A stretch of 39,890 bases of DNA from an uncultured Rhodocyclaceae bacterium (GCA_937892345.1 CALAGF010000175.1:1-39890), one strand, 5' to 3'. Numbered from the stretch's first letter, positions 7,970 through 16,913 are shown. Made by a program: numbers and translations. Notes: a model not told the origin generated them from the letters alone.

Positions 7970-8045
7970 CGTGTTTATTTAGTGGCCTGATCCGGAACGG
8001 GGTGCTCGAGAGGGCCGTTCGCCATTCTACCTTTGCTGCAATGCA

Positions 8046-9218
8046 TCATCGTGTCTCCGCCATCAGTTCGCGGCCGATCAGCATGCGGCGGATTTCCGAG
8101 GTGCCGGCGCCGATTTCATACAGTTTGGCATCGCGCCACAGGCGGCCGGTCGGGTATTCGTTGGTGTAACCGACGCCGCCCAGGGTCTGGATGGCTTCGC
8201 CGGCCATCCAGGTTGCCTTTTCCGCGGAATAAAGAATGGCGCCGGCGGCATCCTTGCGCAGGGTACGCGCATGGTCGGTAGCATCGCAGGCGCGGCCGAC
8301 GGCATACACATAGGCACGCGTTGCCTGCCAGGTTGAATAGAGGTCGGCGACCTTGCCCTGCATCAGCTGGAATTCGCCGATGGCCTGACCAAACTGCTTG
8401 CGCTCGTGCAGGTAAGGCACGACCACATCCATGCAGGCGGCCATGATGCCGAGGGGGCCGCCGCAGAGCACGGCGCGTTCGTAGTCGAGGCCGGACATCA
8501 GCACCTTGGTGCCGTTGCCGACGCCGCCCAGCACGTTCTCTTCCGGCACTTCGACATCGTCAAAGAAGAGGGGGAAAGTGTTGGAGCCGCGCATGCCCAG
8601 TTTGTCGAGATGGGTGCCGTGGGTGAACCCCTTCATGCCCTTTTCGACGATGAAGGCGGTCATGCCCTTGGCGCCGGCATCGATGTCGGTTTTGGCATAG
8701 ACCACCAGGGTGTCGGCGTCGCCGCCGTTGGTGATCCACATCTTGGCGCCGTTGAGGACGTAGCGGTCGCCCTTCTTGTCGGCGCGCAGCTTCATCGAAA
8801 CCACGTCGGAGCCGGCATTGGGTTCGGACATGGCCAGTGCACCCACATGCTCGCCGGAAATCAGCTTGGGCAGGTATTTTTGGCGCTGGGCTTCGTTACC
8901 GTTGCGGCGAATCTGGTTTACGCACAAATTGGAGTGTGCACCGTAGGAAAGCCCTACCGAGGCCGAGGCGCGCGAGATTTCTTCGAGTGCAACGATGTGC
9001 GCGAGATAGCCCATGTTGGTGCCGCCGTACTCCTCGCCGGCGGTCATGCCGAGCAGGCCCATGTCGCCGAATTTTTTCCACAAATCGGCGGGAAATTCGT
9101 TAACGCGGTCAATTTCCGCGGCACGCGGTGCAATTTCGGCGTCGGCAAAGGCCTTCACCGCATCGCGCAGCAGGTTGATGTCTTCGCCGAGGCCGAAGTC
9201 GAGGCTGGGAATATTCAT
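8046..9218 (-). CDS. liuA: Isovaleryl-CoA dehydrogenase
   Basis: A 390-residue FAD enzyme that oxidises isovaleryl-CoA to 3-methylcrotonyl-CoA, the step before the carboxylase at 1-1309. The catalytic glutamate is at the isovaleryl-specific place: Glu247 in SGLDYERAVLCGGP. The usual C-terminal base position is instead Gly (YEIGAGTSEIRR), the combination that separates isovaleryl-CoA dehydrogenases from other acyl-CoA dehydrogenases. Further signatures are SYGAHSNLCVNQI, LAMSEPNAGSDVVSMK, WITNGGDADTLVVYAKTD and QTLGGVGYTNEYP. It is the second gene behind the LiuR-type operator, 15 bp after the thioesterase. Confidence 0.96.
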   Translation of the reverse strand: MNIPSLDFGLGEDINLLRDAVKAFADAEIAPRAAEIDRVNEFPADLWKKFGDMGLLGMTAGEEYGGTNMGYLAHIVALEEISRASASVGLSYGAHSNLCVNQIRRNGNEAQRQKYLPKLISGEHVGALAMSEPNAGSDVVSMKLRADKKGDRYVLNGAKMWITNGGDADTLVVYAKTDIDAGAKGMTAFIVEKGMKGFTHGTHLDKLGMRGSNTFPLFFDDVEVPEENVLGGVGNGTKVLMSGLDYERAVLCGGPLGIMAACMDVVVPYLHERKQFGQAIGEFQLMQGKVADLYSTWQATRAYVYAVGRACDATDHARTLRKDAAGAILYSAEKATWMAGEAIQTLGGVGYTNEYPTGRLWRDAKLYEIGAGTSEIRRMLIGRELMAETR

Positions 9219-9233
9219 GGGTTTTGTCTCCGT

Positions 9234-9680
9234 TTATTTTTCGGTTTTTCCATGCATGACCATGATGGTCTGCTGCATGAGTGCACAAAGGGTCTCTTTT
9301 CCACCGTTGACCGCAATCACCTCCGCCTGAGTGACGATCAGGGTTTTGCCGGGACGGACCACCTTGCCGCGGGCGATCAGTTTTTCGCCATCGGCCGGGG
9401 CAACGAGGTTCATCTTGTATTCCACGGTCAACACCGATGCCGAGGCAGGAACCAGCGTCATTGCCGCATAGCCGGCGGCGGAATCGGCAATCATCCCGAC
9501 CACGCCGCCATGAACGAAACCATGCTGCTGCTCGACGCCCGTCCAGTGGGGCAAGTGAATTTCCGTACAACCGGCCTCGACGAGCGGCATCGTGGCTTGA
9601 ATCAACTGCATGGCGTTCTGACGTTCGAAACTGCTGCGAACGCGTTCGGCAAACTGCGGGTCATCAATGCGAAGGCTCAT
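9234..9680 (-). CDS. PaaI-family hotdog thioesterase
   Basis: A 148-residue single hotdog-fold protein of the PaaI/YbgC-like acyl-CoA thioesterase group. The helix-capping motif QQHGFVHGGVVGMIADSAAG (51-70) contains His57-Gly-Gly and Asp66, the region that carries the catalytic residues in PaaI enzymes. It is the first gene after the 22-bp palindrome and its promoter, with a leader of about 24 nt. In a leucine/acyl-CoA operon it probably relieves accumulation of dead-end acyl-CoA thioesters and recycles CoA. The exact substrate cannot be read from sequence. Confidence 0.88.
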   Translation of the reverse strand: MSLRIDDPQFAERVRSSFERQNAMQLIQATMPLVEAGCTEIHLPHWTGVEQQHGFVHGGVVGMIADSAAGYAAMTLVPASASVLTVEYKMNLVAPADGEKLIARGKVVRPGKTLIVTQAEVIAVNGGKETLCALMQQTIMVMHGKTEK

Positions 9681-9710
9681 GGCGAATTCCAGTGAGGTGG
9701 GTGTAGCGGG

Positions 9711-9738
9711 ATTGTATTGACGTTTACGTAAACGTCAA
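9711..9738 (-). promoter_or_regulatory. Promoter with a 22-bp perfect palindrome (LiuR-type operator)
   Basis: Positions 9717-9738 form a 22-bp perfect palindrome with half-site TTGACGTTTAC. Read on the minus strand, its first six bases TTGACG (9738-9733) are a good -35, and TACAAT (9716-9711), immediately after the palindrome, is a good -10 with a 16-bp spacer. The palindrome therefore covers the -35 and the whole spacer. This is where MerR-family regulators bind, and the regulator gene lies 16 bp upstream. LiuR-type regulators of branched-chain amino-acid catabolism are known to use palindromes of this TTTACGTAAA kind; assignment here is inference from context. Confidence 0.8.
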
Positions 9739-9754
9739 CATGGGGGCAAAAAAA

Positions 9755-10162
9755 TCATTCGGGCTGGCGACGCGCGAGTTCATCGCGGCACAGGGTTTCA
9801 AACTGGCCGATTTCGCCGAGCATGGCTTCGATGTCCTCGCGTTGCTGTTCCAGCGCCGCGCGCCGTTTCTCCATGATGCGCAGGCATTCGAGCAACTGTG
9901 AGCTTTCGTCTTCGGTCGACGCGTACATCCCGATCAAATCCTTGATCTCGGCAAGGCTCAGGCCCAGGCGCTTGCCGCGCAGGGCCATTTTCAGCCGGGC
10001 GCGGTCGCGGCGGGTGAAAATGCGCTTTTGCCCTTCCCGCTGCGGCGACAGGATGCCTTGATCTTCCCAAAAGCGGATAGTGCGCGGCGTGATACCGAAC
10101 TCGCGGGCGAGATCGGAAATCGCAAAGGTGGGGGCCGTCTGGCTCAGGGTGTCTTCGGTCAT
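9755..10162 (-). CDS. liuR: MerR-family transcriptional regulator, LiuR-like
   Basis: A 135-residue MerR-family regulator. Residues about 12-80 are the winged helix-turn-helix: FAISDLAREFGITPRTIRFW followed by EDQGILSPQREGQKRIFTRRD. Residues about 85-130 form the long dimerisation coiled coil. The effector region has no metal-binding cysteine pattern, only one Cys in ECLRIM and one in TLCRDE. That fits the LiuR branch, which senses catabolic intermediates, not the metal-sensing members. It heads the liu gene block and lies directly upstream of the palindromic operator at 9717-9738, so it probably controls the thioesterase-liuA-downstream operon. It is divergent from the MBL-phaC pair. Confidence 0.88.
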   Translation of the reverse strand: MTEDTLSQTAPTFAISDLAREFGITPRTIRFWEDQGILSPQREGQKRIFTRRDRARLKMALRGKRLGLSLAEIKDLIGMYASTEDESSQLLECLRIMEKRRAALEQQREDIEAMLGEIGQFETLCRDELARRQPE

Positions 10163-10246
10163 GGCGAAGCAGTTAAGCAGATGGCCGCGCTTTTTTCAAT
10201 CCGCTTCCGTATGGTAATTTGCCAGTCCGTCTTTCGGAACGCCCTT

Positions 10247-11287
10247 ATGTCTCTCCATTACCCTCATGCCAGTCCGCCGCTTGCCGGTGAAACGATTGAA
10301 GTCGCGCCCGGTGTTTTCTGGCTGCGGATGCCCCTGCCGTTTCAACTGGATCACATAAATCTCTGGCTGCTGCGTGATGGCAGCGGCTGGGTGATCATCG
10401 ACACCGGCTTTCCGGACGATGGCGTCCGTGCCAGCTGGCAACAGTTGCTGGCACGCCTTGATGGACCGGTGAACCGCCTGATCGTCACCCATTTCCATCC
10501 CGATCACCTCGGCCTGGCCAGTTGGTTGATGGAAGAAACAGGCGCACCCTTGTGGATGACCAGCAGTGAGTTCCTCACCGCACATGTGGTGTGGAACGAA
10601 GTCGGTGGTCACGGCGCCCGTTTCATGGTCGAACAGTTCCGTCAGCATGGTCTGAATGCTGAGCAGCTGGCCAAGTTCGCGCTGCGTGGCTCGGGTTATC
10701 GCAAGGCCGTGCCGGCGTTGCCCGAACACTATGCGCGTCTGATGGCGGGGGATGTGCTTACGGTCGACGGGCGCAACTGGCAAATAATGATTGGCCATGG
10801 ACATAGCCCGGAGCATATGGCGCTTTACTGTCCGGAACTCGACGTGTTAATTTCCGGTGACATGCTTTTGCCGAGAATTTCCACCAACATCAGCGTCTTT
10901 GCGGCAACCCCGGAGGCCGACGCATTGCGCTGGTATCTGACGTCTCTGGACGTGATGGCCAAGGAAATTCCGGAAAAGACCCTGGTGTTGCCGTCGCACG
11001 GTCTGCCTTTCGTTGGTGTTCAGCCGCGAGTGGCAGATTTGCATGCGCACCACGAAGATCGATTGCATGCACTGGAGAATAGCTGTGAACAAGCGCCAAA
11101 GAGCGCAGCCGAGTTGCTTGATGTCCTGTTCAATCGGGCACTCGATACGCACCAGACCATGTTCGCGATGGGCGAAGCAATCGCCCATCTGAACTACCTT
11201 GAACAAGCAGGTCGGTTGTCGCGCAGCATCGACGCCGACGGAGTGATTCGCTACACGCGCCGGCAATGTCCTGCCGACGTGCACTGA
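10247..11287 (+). CDS. MBL-fold metallo-hydrolase
   Basis: A 346-residue metallo-beta-lactamase-fold hydrolase. The di-metal motif THFHPDHLG gives His82, His84, Asp86 and His87, and later metal ligands are visible in GHGHSPEHM and SGDMLLP. A C-terminal helical extension (about 260-330) ends with AHLNYLEQAGRL, resembling the winged-helix tail of LACTB2-like hydrolases. ATG at 10247 is my choice: upstream in-frame codons (ATG 10211 and earlier) would run toward the divergent liuR gene and lack a better ribosome site. It is 16 bp upstream of phaC on the same strand and may be co-transcribed with it. The substrate (thioester, lactone or nucleic acid) is unknown. Confidence 0.85.
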   Translation: MSLHYPHASPPLAGETIEVAPGVFWLRMPLPFQLDHINLWLLRDGSGWVIIDTGFPDDGVRASWQQLLARLDGPVNRLIVTHFHPDHLGLASWLMEETGAPLWMTSSEFLTAHVVWNEVGGHGARFMVEQFRQHGLNAEQLAKFALRGSGYRKAVPALPEHYARLMAGDVLTVDGRNWQIMIGHGHSPEHMALYCPELDVLISGDMLLPRISTNISVFAATPEADALRWYLTSLDVMAKEIPEKTLVLPSHGLPFVGVQPRVADLHAHHEDRLHALENSCEQAPKSAAELLDVLFNRALDTHQTMFAMGEAIAHLNYLEQAGRLSRSIDADGVIRYTRRQCPADVH

Positions 11288-11303
11288 CAGAGGGAGTTTG
11301 AAG

Positions 11304-13139
11304 ATGTCGCAGCAAAACGAAAACCAGGGCATGAACCTGCCTGATCCGGCCGAAATGGCCAAAACCTATGCCGAAGTTGCCCAGCGTGCTTCGCGGGTGA
11401 TCTCCCAGTACATGGAAAAGAAGGCCAAGGACGGCGTTGACGCACCGGCTGACGAGCTTGGCGTGGCCAAGGCCTTCATGGATCTGTCAGCCCGTCTGAT
11501 GGCCAATCCGTACAAGCTGGCCCAGACCCAGATGAACATGATGTGGGACTACTTCTCCCTGTGGCAGGGTTCCATGATGAAGATGATGGGCATGCCGAAC
11601 GGTGCCCCGGTGGCAGCCCCGAAAAAGGGTGACAACCGCTTCAAGGACGAGGACTGGGAACAGCATTTCCTGTTCGACTTCGTCAAGCAGTCCTATCTGA
11701 TCGCTGCGCGCCACATTCATGACACCGTAGCGACGACCGACGGTCTGGACGACGCGACCCAGCAAAAAGTCAATTTCTTCACCCGTCAGTACATTGATGC
11801 CCTGTCGCCGTCCAACTTCGCGCTGACCAACCCGGAAGTCTTCCGCGAGACGGTCAAGAGCCACGGCCAGAACCTGATCAAGGGCCTGAACAACCTGTTG
11901 CATGATGTCGAAGCAGGCGATGGCCAGCTGCGCATCCGCATGACTGACACCTCGGCCTTCGAGATGGGCAAGAATGTGGCCACGACGCCGGGCAAGGTGG
12001 TCTTCCAGAACGAACTGTTCCAGCTGATCCAGTATGATCCGAAGACCCCGGACCAGTACAAGAAGCCCTTCCTGATCGTGCCGCCGTGGATCAACAAGTA
12101 CTACATCCTCGACCTGCGCGAAAAGAACTCCATGGTCAACTGGGCCACCAGCCAGGGTCACACCACCTTCATCATGTCGTGGATCAACCCGGACGAGAAG
12201 CTGGCCAAAAAATCCTTCGAGAACTACCTCCTTGAAGGTTCGCTCGAAGCGATCAACCAGGTTTGTGCCCATACCGGTGAAGATAGCGTCAACCTGGCCG
12301 GCTACTGCCTGGGTGGCACGCTGACCATGACCACGCTGGCCTACATGACCGCCAAGAAGGACAAGCGTGCCAATTCTGCGACCTTCTTCACCACCATGCT
12401 GGATTTCTCCGAGCCGGGCGAACTGGGCATCTTCCTTGATGAAGGTGCAGTTTCCGGCCTGGAAAAGCGCATGCAGGAACGTGGCTATCTCGAAGGTACG
12501 GAAATGGCAGGCACCTTCAACATGCTGCGTGCCAACGACTTGATCTGGTCTTTCGTGGTCAATAACTACCTGATGGGCAAGGATCCGTTCCCGTTCGACC
12601 TGCTCTACTGGAACTCCGATTCGACCCGCATGCCGGCTGCAATGCACAGTTTCTACCTGCGCAACATGTATCTCGACAACAAGCTGAAGGATGCAGGCGG
12701 TATCACGCTGGATGGTGTCAAGATCGATATCAGCAAGGTCAAGACGCCGTGCTATTTCATCTCCACCATCGAAGACCACATCGCCCCGTGGAAGAGCACC
12801 TACATGGGTGCTCGCCTGCCGTCCGGCAAGACCAAGTTCGTGCTCGGCGGTTCCGGTCACATCGCCGGTATCGTCAATCCGCCGGCTGCCAACAAGTATG
12901 GCTTCTGGACCAATGACGCCACTGACGGCAAGCTGCCGGAAAGTCCGGATGAATTCCTGGCTGGCGCCACGCAGAACGCCGGCTCTTGGTGGACCCATTG
13001 GAACCAGTGGGTCACCAGCCTGCCGGGTGGTGATGCCAAGGTACCGGCCCGCGAGCCTGCTGCCGGCGCCTTGAAGGTTATCGAGGATGCACCGGGCGCC
13101 TACGTCAAATTCCGTCTGGATACGCAGAAAAAGTCTTGA
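11304..13139 (+). CDS. phaC: Class I poly(3-hydroxyalkanoate) synthase
   Basis: A 611-residue PHA synthase that polymerises (R)-3-hydroxyacyl-CoA on the surface of cytoplasmic granules. The catalytic triad is intact: Cys335 in the lipase-like box AGYCLGGTL, Asp491 in IEDHIAPW and His519 in GGSGHIAG. The N-terminal ~200 residues, including the Met-rich stretch GSMMKMMGMPNG, form the variable domain before the alpha/beta-hydrolase core (YDPKTPDQYKKPFLIVPPWI). The length and absence of a phaE partner nearby indicate class I, acting on short-chain monomers. ATG 11304 has AGGGAG seven bases upstream; a TTG at 11298 is less likely. A strong terminator follows at 13158-13185. No phaA, phaB or phasin gene is adjacent. 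Confidence 0.96.
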   Translation: MSQQNENQGMNLPDPAEMAKTYAEVAQRASRVISQYMEKKAKDGVDAPADELGVAKAFMDLSARLMANPYKLAQTQMNMMWDYFSLWQGSMMKMMGMPNGAPVAAPKKGDNRFKDEDWEQHFLFDFVKQSYLIAARHIHDTVATTDGLDDATQQKVNFFTRQYIDALSPSNFALTNPEVFRETVKSHGQNLIKGLNNLLHDVEAGDGQLRIRMTDTSAFEMGKNVATTPGKVVFQNELFQLIQYDPKTPDQYKKPFLIVPPWINKYYILDLREKNSMVNWATSQGHTTFIMSWINPDEKLAKKSFENYLLEGSLEAINQVCAHTGEDSVNLAGYCLGGTLTMTTLAYMTAKKDKRANSATFFTTMLDFSEPGELGIFLDEGAVSGLEKRMQERGYLEGTEMAGTFNMLRANDLIWSFVVNNYLMGKDPFPFDLLYWNSDSTRMPAAMHSFYLRNMYLDNKLKDAGGITLDGVKIDISKVKTPCYFISTIEDHIAPWKSTYMGARLPSGKTKFVLGGSGHIAGIVNPPAANKYGFWTNDATDGKLPESPDEFLAGATQNAGSWWTHWNQWVTSLPGGDAKVPAREPAAGALKVIEDAPGAYVKFRLDTQKKS

Positions 13140-13157
13140 TCTGCTAAATGCAACAGC

Positions 13158-13185
13158 AAAGGGAGGCCGTGTGCCTCCCTTTTTT
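13158..13185 (+). terminator. Intrinsic terminator after phaC
   Basis: The stem GGGAGGC (13161-13167) pairs with GCCTCCC (13173-13179) around the loop CGTGT, extended by AAA/TTT. A run of six T then follows at 13180-13185, and after one G come four more. It ends the MBL-phaC transcript. A second imperfect hairpin (CGAGTTTGCG with CGCAAACCTCG, 13193-13218) lies just downstream, before the kinase gene. Confidence 0.93.
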
Positions 13186-13253
13186 GTTTTTGCGAGTTTG
13201 CGTACCCCGCAAACCTCGTTAGACTGCAGCAATCGCGACTTTTGCACTGACCG

Positions 13254-16200
13254 ATGTCTGCCAATTCCAGCGCCACCCGTCCGGAAATCGCACTGTCCGA
13301 AGGTCAGGTGCTGATTTCGCGCGCAGACCTTGCCGGTCGGATCAACTATGCAAATGCAGAACTGATTGAGGTTTCTGGTTACTCTGAAGCCGAGTTGATG
13401 GGGCAGCCGCACAAACTCCTGCGGCATCCGGACATGCCGGCTCAGGTTTTTGCCGATCTGTGGCGCGATATCCGGGCCGGACGCCCATGGATTGGTATCC
13501 TCCAGAATCGCTGCAAGGACGGGTCATCCTATTGGGTCGAGGCGCATGTTTCTCCGCTGCGCGAGGGCCGGGTTATCGTTGGCTATATCGCGATCAGGCG
13601 ACCGGCGACGCAAGGGCAGATCGCGCGGGCGCGGGCCCTGTATGCCGAGATGCGTGCCGGCAGTTTGCGGCAGAACGCCTTCGTGCATGGGCAGCGCGCT
13701 GATAACAGCGCCTGGGGGCATCTGGTGCGTCGTTGGGCGGGGCTTTCGCTTACCTGGAAATTTCTCGTCTCTGCTCTTTCCGCCACGCTCTTGCTGCTGA
13801 GTCTCTTCGGCTCACTCCTGGGGTCACAGCTTTACGGATTGCTCGACCAGAATGACCGTTATCGATTGGCACACGATGTTGGTTTGTTGCGTACCGCGTT
13901 TGAGTCGGCATTTCAGCATGAGCTGGAGGACCTGACGGTTTCGGCGAACAGGATTGCCGTGGATGTGCGCGACACTATTGCGGTCAACCGTACTGGCGAT
14001 GAAGTTCTTGATCGGCTGGATGAACGACTATCGCTCGAGGGTGGCAGCTACTTCATGTCGGGCAGCGAAGCGGGCTCCCGGGCAACGCTCTGGCGAGTGG
14101 GCAATGGGGTGCTGTTGCCATTGCGGGCCAGTCTGACCGATCAAATTGCCTTGCATGTGCGGGCTGCCACGGATAGTGAGCTACTGGCTGGGCTTGCAGC
14201 AGGCGAAGTGCGCCATAGTGTTCAGTTCAATCAAGGAAATTATTATTTGCTGCTCTTCCAGCCCTTGACCGATCCGCAGGGAAAAATACTCGGGGTGCTT
14301 GTCCTCTGCAGCGATCTTTCAGTGCGTTTCTCCTTCCTGATTGACCGGTTTCGTCATCTCGAACTCGGCGAAGGCGGCTACTACTATGTTCTTGATGCTC
14401 GACCCGGCCCGCAGTTCGGGCGCCTGATCATGCATCCTTTCAAGGAGGGTCGCAGCCTGGTCCAGTTGCCTGGTGCGAACGGCGGTAATGTCTTGCAGGA
14501 CATGCGCCGCAAGGATAAAGGTTTGCTCAATTACCAGTGGATGAATGAGGAAGCGGGTGAAACCGTACCCCGGGAAAAACTGGTGGCCTATGAGAATGTG
14601 CCGGGCTTGCATTGGATTGTGGTTGGTGGCGCTGCCGTCAACCAGTTTTCTGCCCTCTCCAGTACGGTTGCGTCTATGGTGATCGGCGGCGTATTGACCA
14701 TGGTCGTGGCGATCTTCCTGATTATTTTTGCGCTAGTGCGTCGCTTGGTGCTCACACCGATCCGTGAGGAGATCCTGCCCTGCTTCCAGGCGATTGCCGA
14801 GGGAGAGTATGCGACGCAACTTGATGTGCGTGGTCAGGATGAAATGTCTTCTTTGGTCCAGGGGCTGGAAAGTTTGCAAAATCGGCGTGCATTCGAGGCC
14901 TACCAGGCCGAGGCATTTGCTGTGATGCGCGAACAGGCCCAGCAGGCGGCTGAAGAACTCAGCCGCTCCCGGACCGAGTTTCTGGCCAATATGAGCCACG
15001 AAATCCGTACACCGATGAATGCAGTGATCGGCCTGACCTATTTGTTGCAACGTAGCGATCTGGGTGAGCGGGAACTCGAATACGTTCGCCGGATCGAGAG
15101 TTCGGGGCAGCTGTTGCTATCGATCATCAACGACATTCTCGATTTTTCCAAAATCGATGCTGACCGTCTGCTGCTGGAAAACCGCAGCTTCCGCCTTGAT
15201 GACGTCCTGGAAAACCTGTCGGTCATGATGCGCCCGCGGGCTCAGGAAAAGCAGTTGTTGCTTGAATATGTCGTTGCGCCAGGCGTACCCGCCGAACTGT
15301 GCGGCGATCCCCTGCGCTTGACGCAGATATTGATCAATCTTGTCAGCAACGCGATCAAATTTACGGCGCGGGGGTCGGTGATCGTATTTGTCGCTCAGCA
15401 GGCTCGGCGAGATGAGCGGCTTGAGATCGAGTTTCGGGTGCAGGACACCGGGATCGGCATGTCGGCCGAACAGATCGAAAAGCTGTTCAAGCCTTTCTCC
15501 CAAGCAGACAGTTCAATGACCCGGCGCTTTGGGGGCACCGGGCTGGGGTTGGTGATCTGCAAGCGATTGATCGAGTTGATGGACGGTGAAATCTGGGTAG
15601 ATAGCCAGGAGGCGGTCGGATCGACGTTTTCATTCAATATCTGGCTCGATAAGGTCACCGAAGCCAGCCAGGTGCCGATGCATCAAAAATCCAGGGTACT
15701 GGTTGTTGATGATCACGAATTGTCACGTTCGGTATTGGTCAGTTTGCTCACGAACCTCGGGCATGAAGCGATCAGCGTGGACTCGGGGGATGCTGCACTG
15801 GCCTTGTTGCTGGACCCGAATCAACCACCGGTCGACGAAGTGTTAACGGATCTTTTGATGCCGGGCATGGATGGCGTGGAACTCAACCGTCTGCTTAGGG
15901 CATCGGTACGCTATCCGCTCAAGATCGTACTGGTGACCACGGCAGATACCAGCGCGTCACCGGATGCGGAACGTTTGCAGGGATTCGATGCCGTGCTCGA
16001 AAAGCCGGTGACTGCACACAAGATCGGTGAAACGCTTGCGTATTTGAAGCGCGGCGGGTCTTTGCCTGCAACAGTGCGTCAGCCGATGGCTGCGGAAGCG
16101 GTGCTGGCTGGAATGAGTATCCTGGTTGCCGAGGATGTGCCGACTAACCAGCTGATTATTCGCGATTTGCTCGAATCGCTCGGTGCCACGGTGTATATCG

Positions 16201-16913
16201 CTGATCACGGAGAAGCGGCCTTGCGTAGCCTCAAGTCACTTGGAAGTCGCCTCGATCTGGTCCTGATGGACATTCAAATGCCGGTGATGGATGGTCTGGA
16301 GGCAACTCGCCAGATTCGTGCCGGGAATACTCGGGCAGATGTGCCCATCGTCGCACTGACTGCCAACGTGTTTCCGGAAGAGCGCGCACGGGCGACTGCG
16401 GCCGGCATGAATGATTTCCTGATCAAGCCGATTGAGCCGCAGCATTTGATTGAGGTTTTGCAGCGTTGGCGGCCTCGGCAGACGGGCCCGGCCGATGCGG
16501 AACACGGGCCGGCACCTGTCGCGGTCAACCGCAAGGACGAAGCATTTCCGGCATTGCCAGGCATCGATACGGTTGATGGCTTGCGCCGGATGATGAATCG
16601 CCAGCCGCTGTATGAAAAAGTGCTTCAGGACTTCTATCTGCGCTTCCAGGGTGAAACGGAGCGCATCCGTGAGGCGCTGGCGTCAGGAGACATGGAGAGT
16701 GCCATCCGGCGTGCGCATAGCTTGAAAGGCACGGGGGGAACAATAGGTGCCCGTCGTCTGGCAGAGTGTGCCAAAGCCGTCGAGTTCAGCTTGCGCGAGC
16801 AAACCCAGAACAGCGGGCATGAGGCGGCGCTGTGCGAGTTGGCATCCGCGCTGGACGAAGTCCTGGCCGGCATTGCTGACTGCTTCCCCGGACTGAGCCC
16901 GCTGCCGGCATGA
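13254..16913 (+). CDS. Hybrid sensor histidine kinase: PAS-TM-periplasmic sensor-TM-HAMP-HK-REC-REC-Hpt
   Basis: A 1219-residue phosphorelay sensor. An Aer-like PAS domain comes first (about 18-118: GRINYANAELIEVSGYSEAEL, RHPDMP, CKDGSSYWVEAHVSP). Next are TM1 (about 168-190), a ~280-residue periplasmic region resembling a Cache domain (GEGGYYYVLDARPG), and TM2 (about 474-497). A HAMP-like linker follows, then the dimerisation helix with His582 in NMSHEIRTPMN and an ATPase domain with NLVSNAIKF and GGTGLGLVICKRL. Two receiver domains follow, with phospho-acceptors Asp866 (LTDLLMPGMDG) and Asp1006 (LMDIQMPVMDG), and last an Hpt domain with His1155 (AHSLKGTGG). All phosphotransfer residues are intact. 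No cognate response regulator is adjacent. ATG 13254 has only a weak ribosome site. Confidence 0.93.
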   Translation: MSANSSATRPEIALSEGQVLISRADLAGRINYANAELIEVSGYSEAELMGQPHKLLRHPDMPAQVFADLWRDIRAGRPWIGILQNRCKDGSSYWVEAHVSPLREGRVIVGYIAIRRPATQGQIARARALYAEMRAGSLRQNAFVHGQRADNSAWGHLVRRWAGLSLTWKFLVSALSATLLLLSLFGSLLGSQLYGLLDQNDRYRLAHDVGLLRTAFESAFQHELEDLTVSANRIAVDVRDTIAVNRTGDEVLDRLDERLSLEGGSYFMSGSEAGSRATLWRVGNGVLLPLRASLTDQIALHVRAATDSELLAGLAAGEVRHSVQFNQGNYYLLLFQPLTDPQGKILGVLVLCSDLSVRFSFLIDRFRHLELGEGGYYYVLDARPGPQFGRLIMHPFKEGRSLVQLPGANGGNVLQDMRRKDKGLLNYQWMNEEAGETVPREKLVAYENVPGLHWIVVGGAAVNQFSALSSTVASMVIGGVLTMVVAIFLIIFALVRRLVLTPIREEILPCFQAIAEGEYATQLDVRGQDEMSSLVQGLESLQNRRAFEAYQAEAFAVMREQAQQAAEELSRSRTEFLANMSHEIRTPMNAVIGLTYLLQRSDLGERELEYVRRIESSGQLLLSIINDILDFSKIDADRLLLENRSFRLDDVLENLSVMMRPRAQEKQLLLEYVVAPGVPAELCGDPLRLTQILINLVSNAIKFTARGSVIVFVAQQARRDERLEIEFRVQDTGIGMSAEQIEKLFKPFSQADSSMTRRFGGTGLGLVICKRLIELMDGEIWVDSQEAVGSTFSFNIWLDKVTEASQVPMHQKSRVLVVDDHELSRSVLVSLLTNLGHEAISVDSGDAALALLLDPNQPPVDEVLTDLLMPGMDGVELNRLLRASVRYPLKIVLVTTADTSASPDAERLQGFDAVLEKPVTAHKIGETLAYLKRGGSLPATVRQPMAAEAVLAGMSILVAEDVPTNQLIIRDLLESLGATVYIADHGEAALRSLKSLGSRLDLVLMDIQMPVMDGLEATRQIRAGNTRADVPIVALTANVFPEERARATAAGMNDFLIKPIEPQHLIEVLQRWRPRQTGPADAEHGPAPVAVNRKDEAFPALPGIDTVDGLRRMMNRQPLYEKVLQDFYLRFQGETERIREALASGDMESAIRRAHSLKGTGGTIGARRLAECAKAVEFSLREQTQNSGHEAALCELASALDEVLAGIADCFPGLSPLPA

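Noticed and set aside
8406..9695. 429-residue open frame on the plus strand
   Set aside because: It is antisense to isovaleryl-CoA dehydrogenase and the thioesterase, which have full catalytic motifs; the composition is typical of a shadow frame.
11487..13427. 646-residue open frame on the minus strand
   Set aside because: It lies entirely opposite phaC (and its terminator), has no family signature, and is explained by the high-GC codon pattern of phaC.
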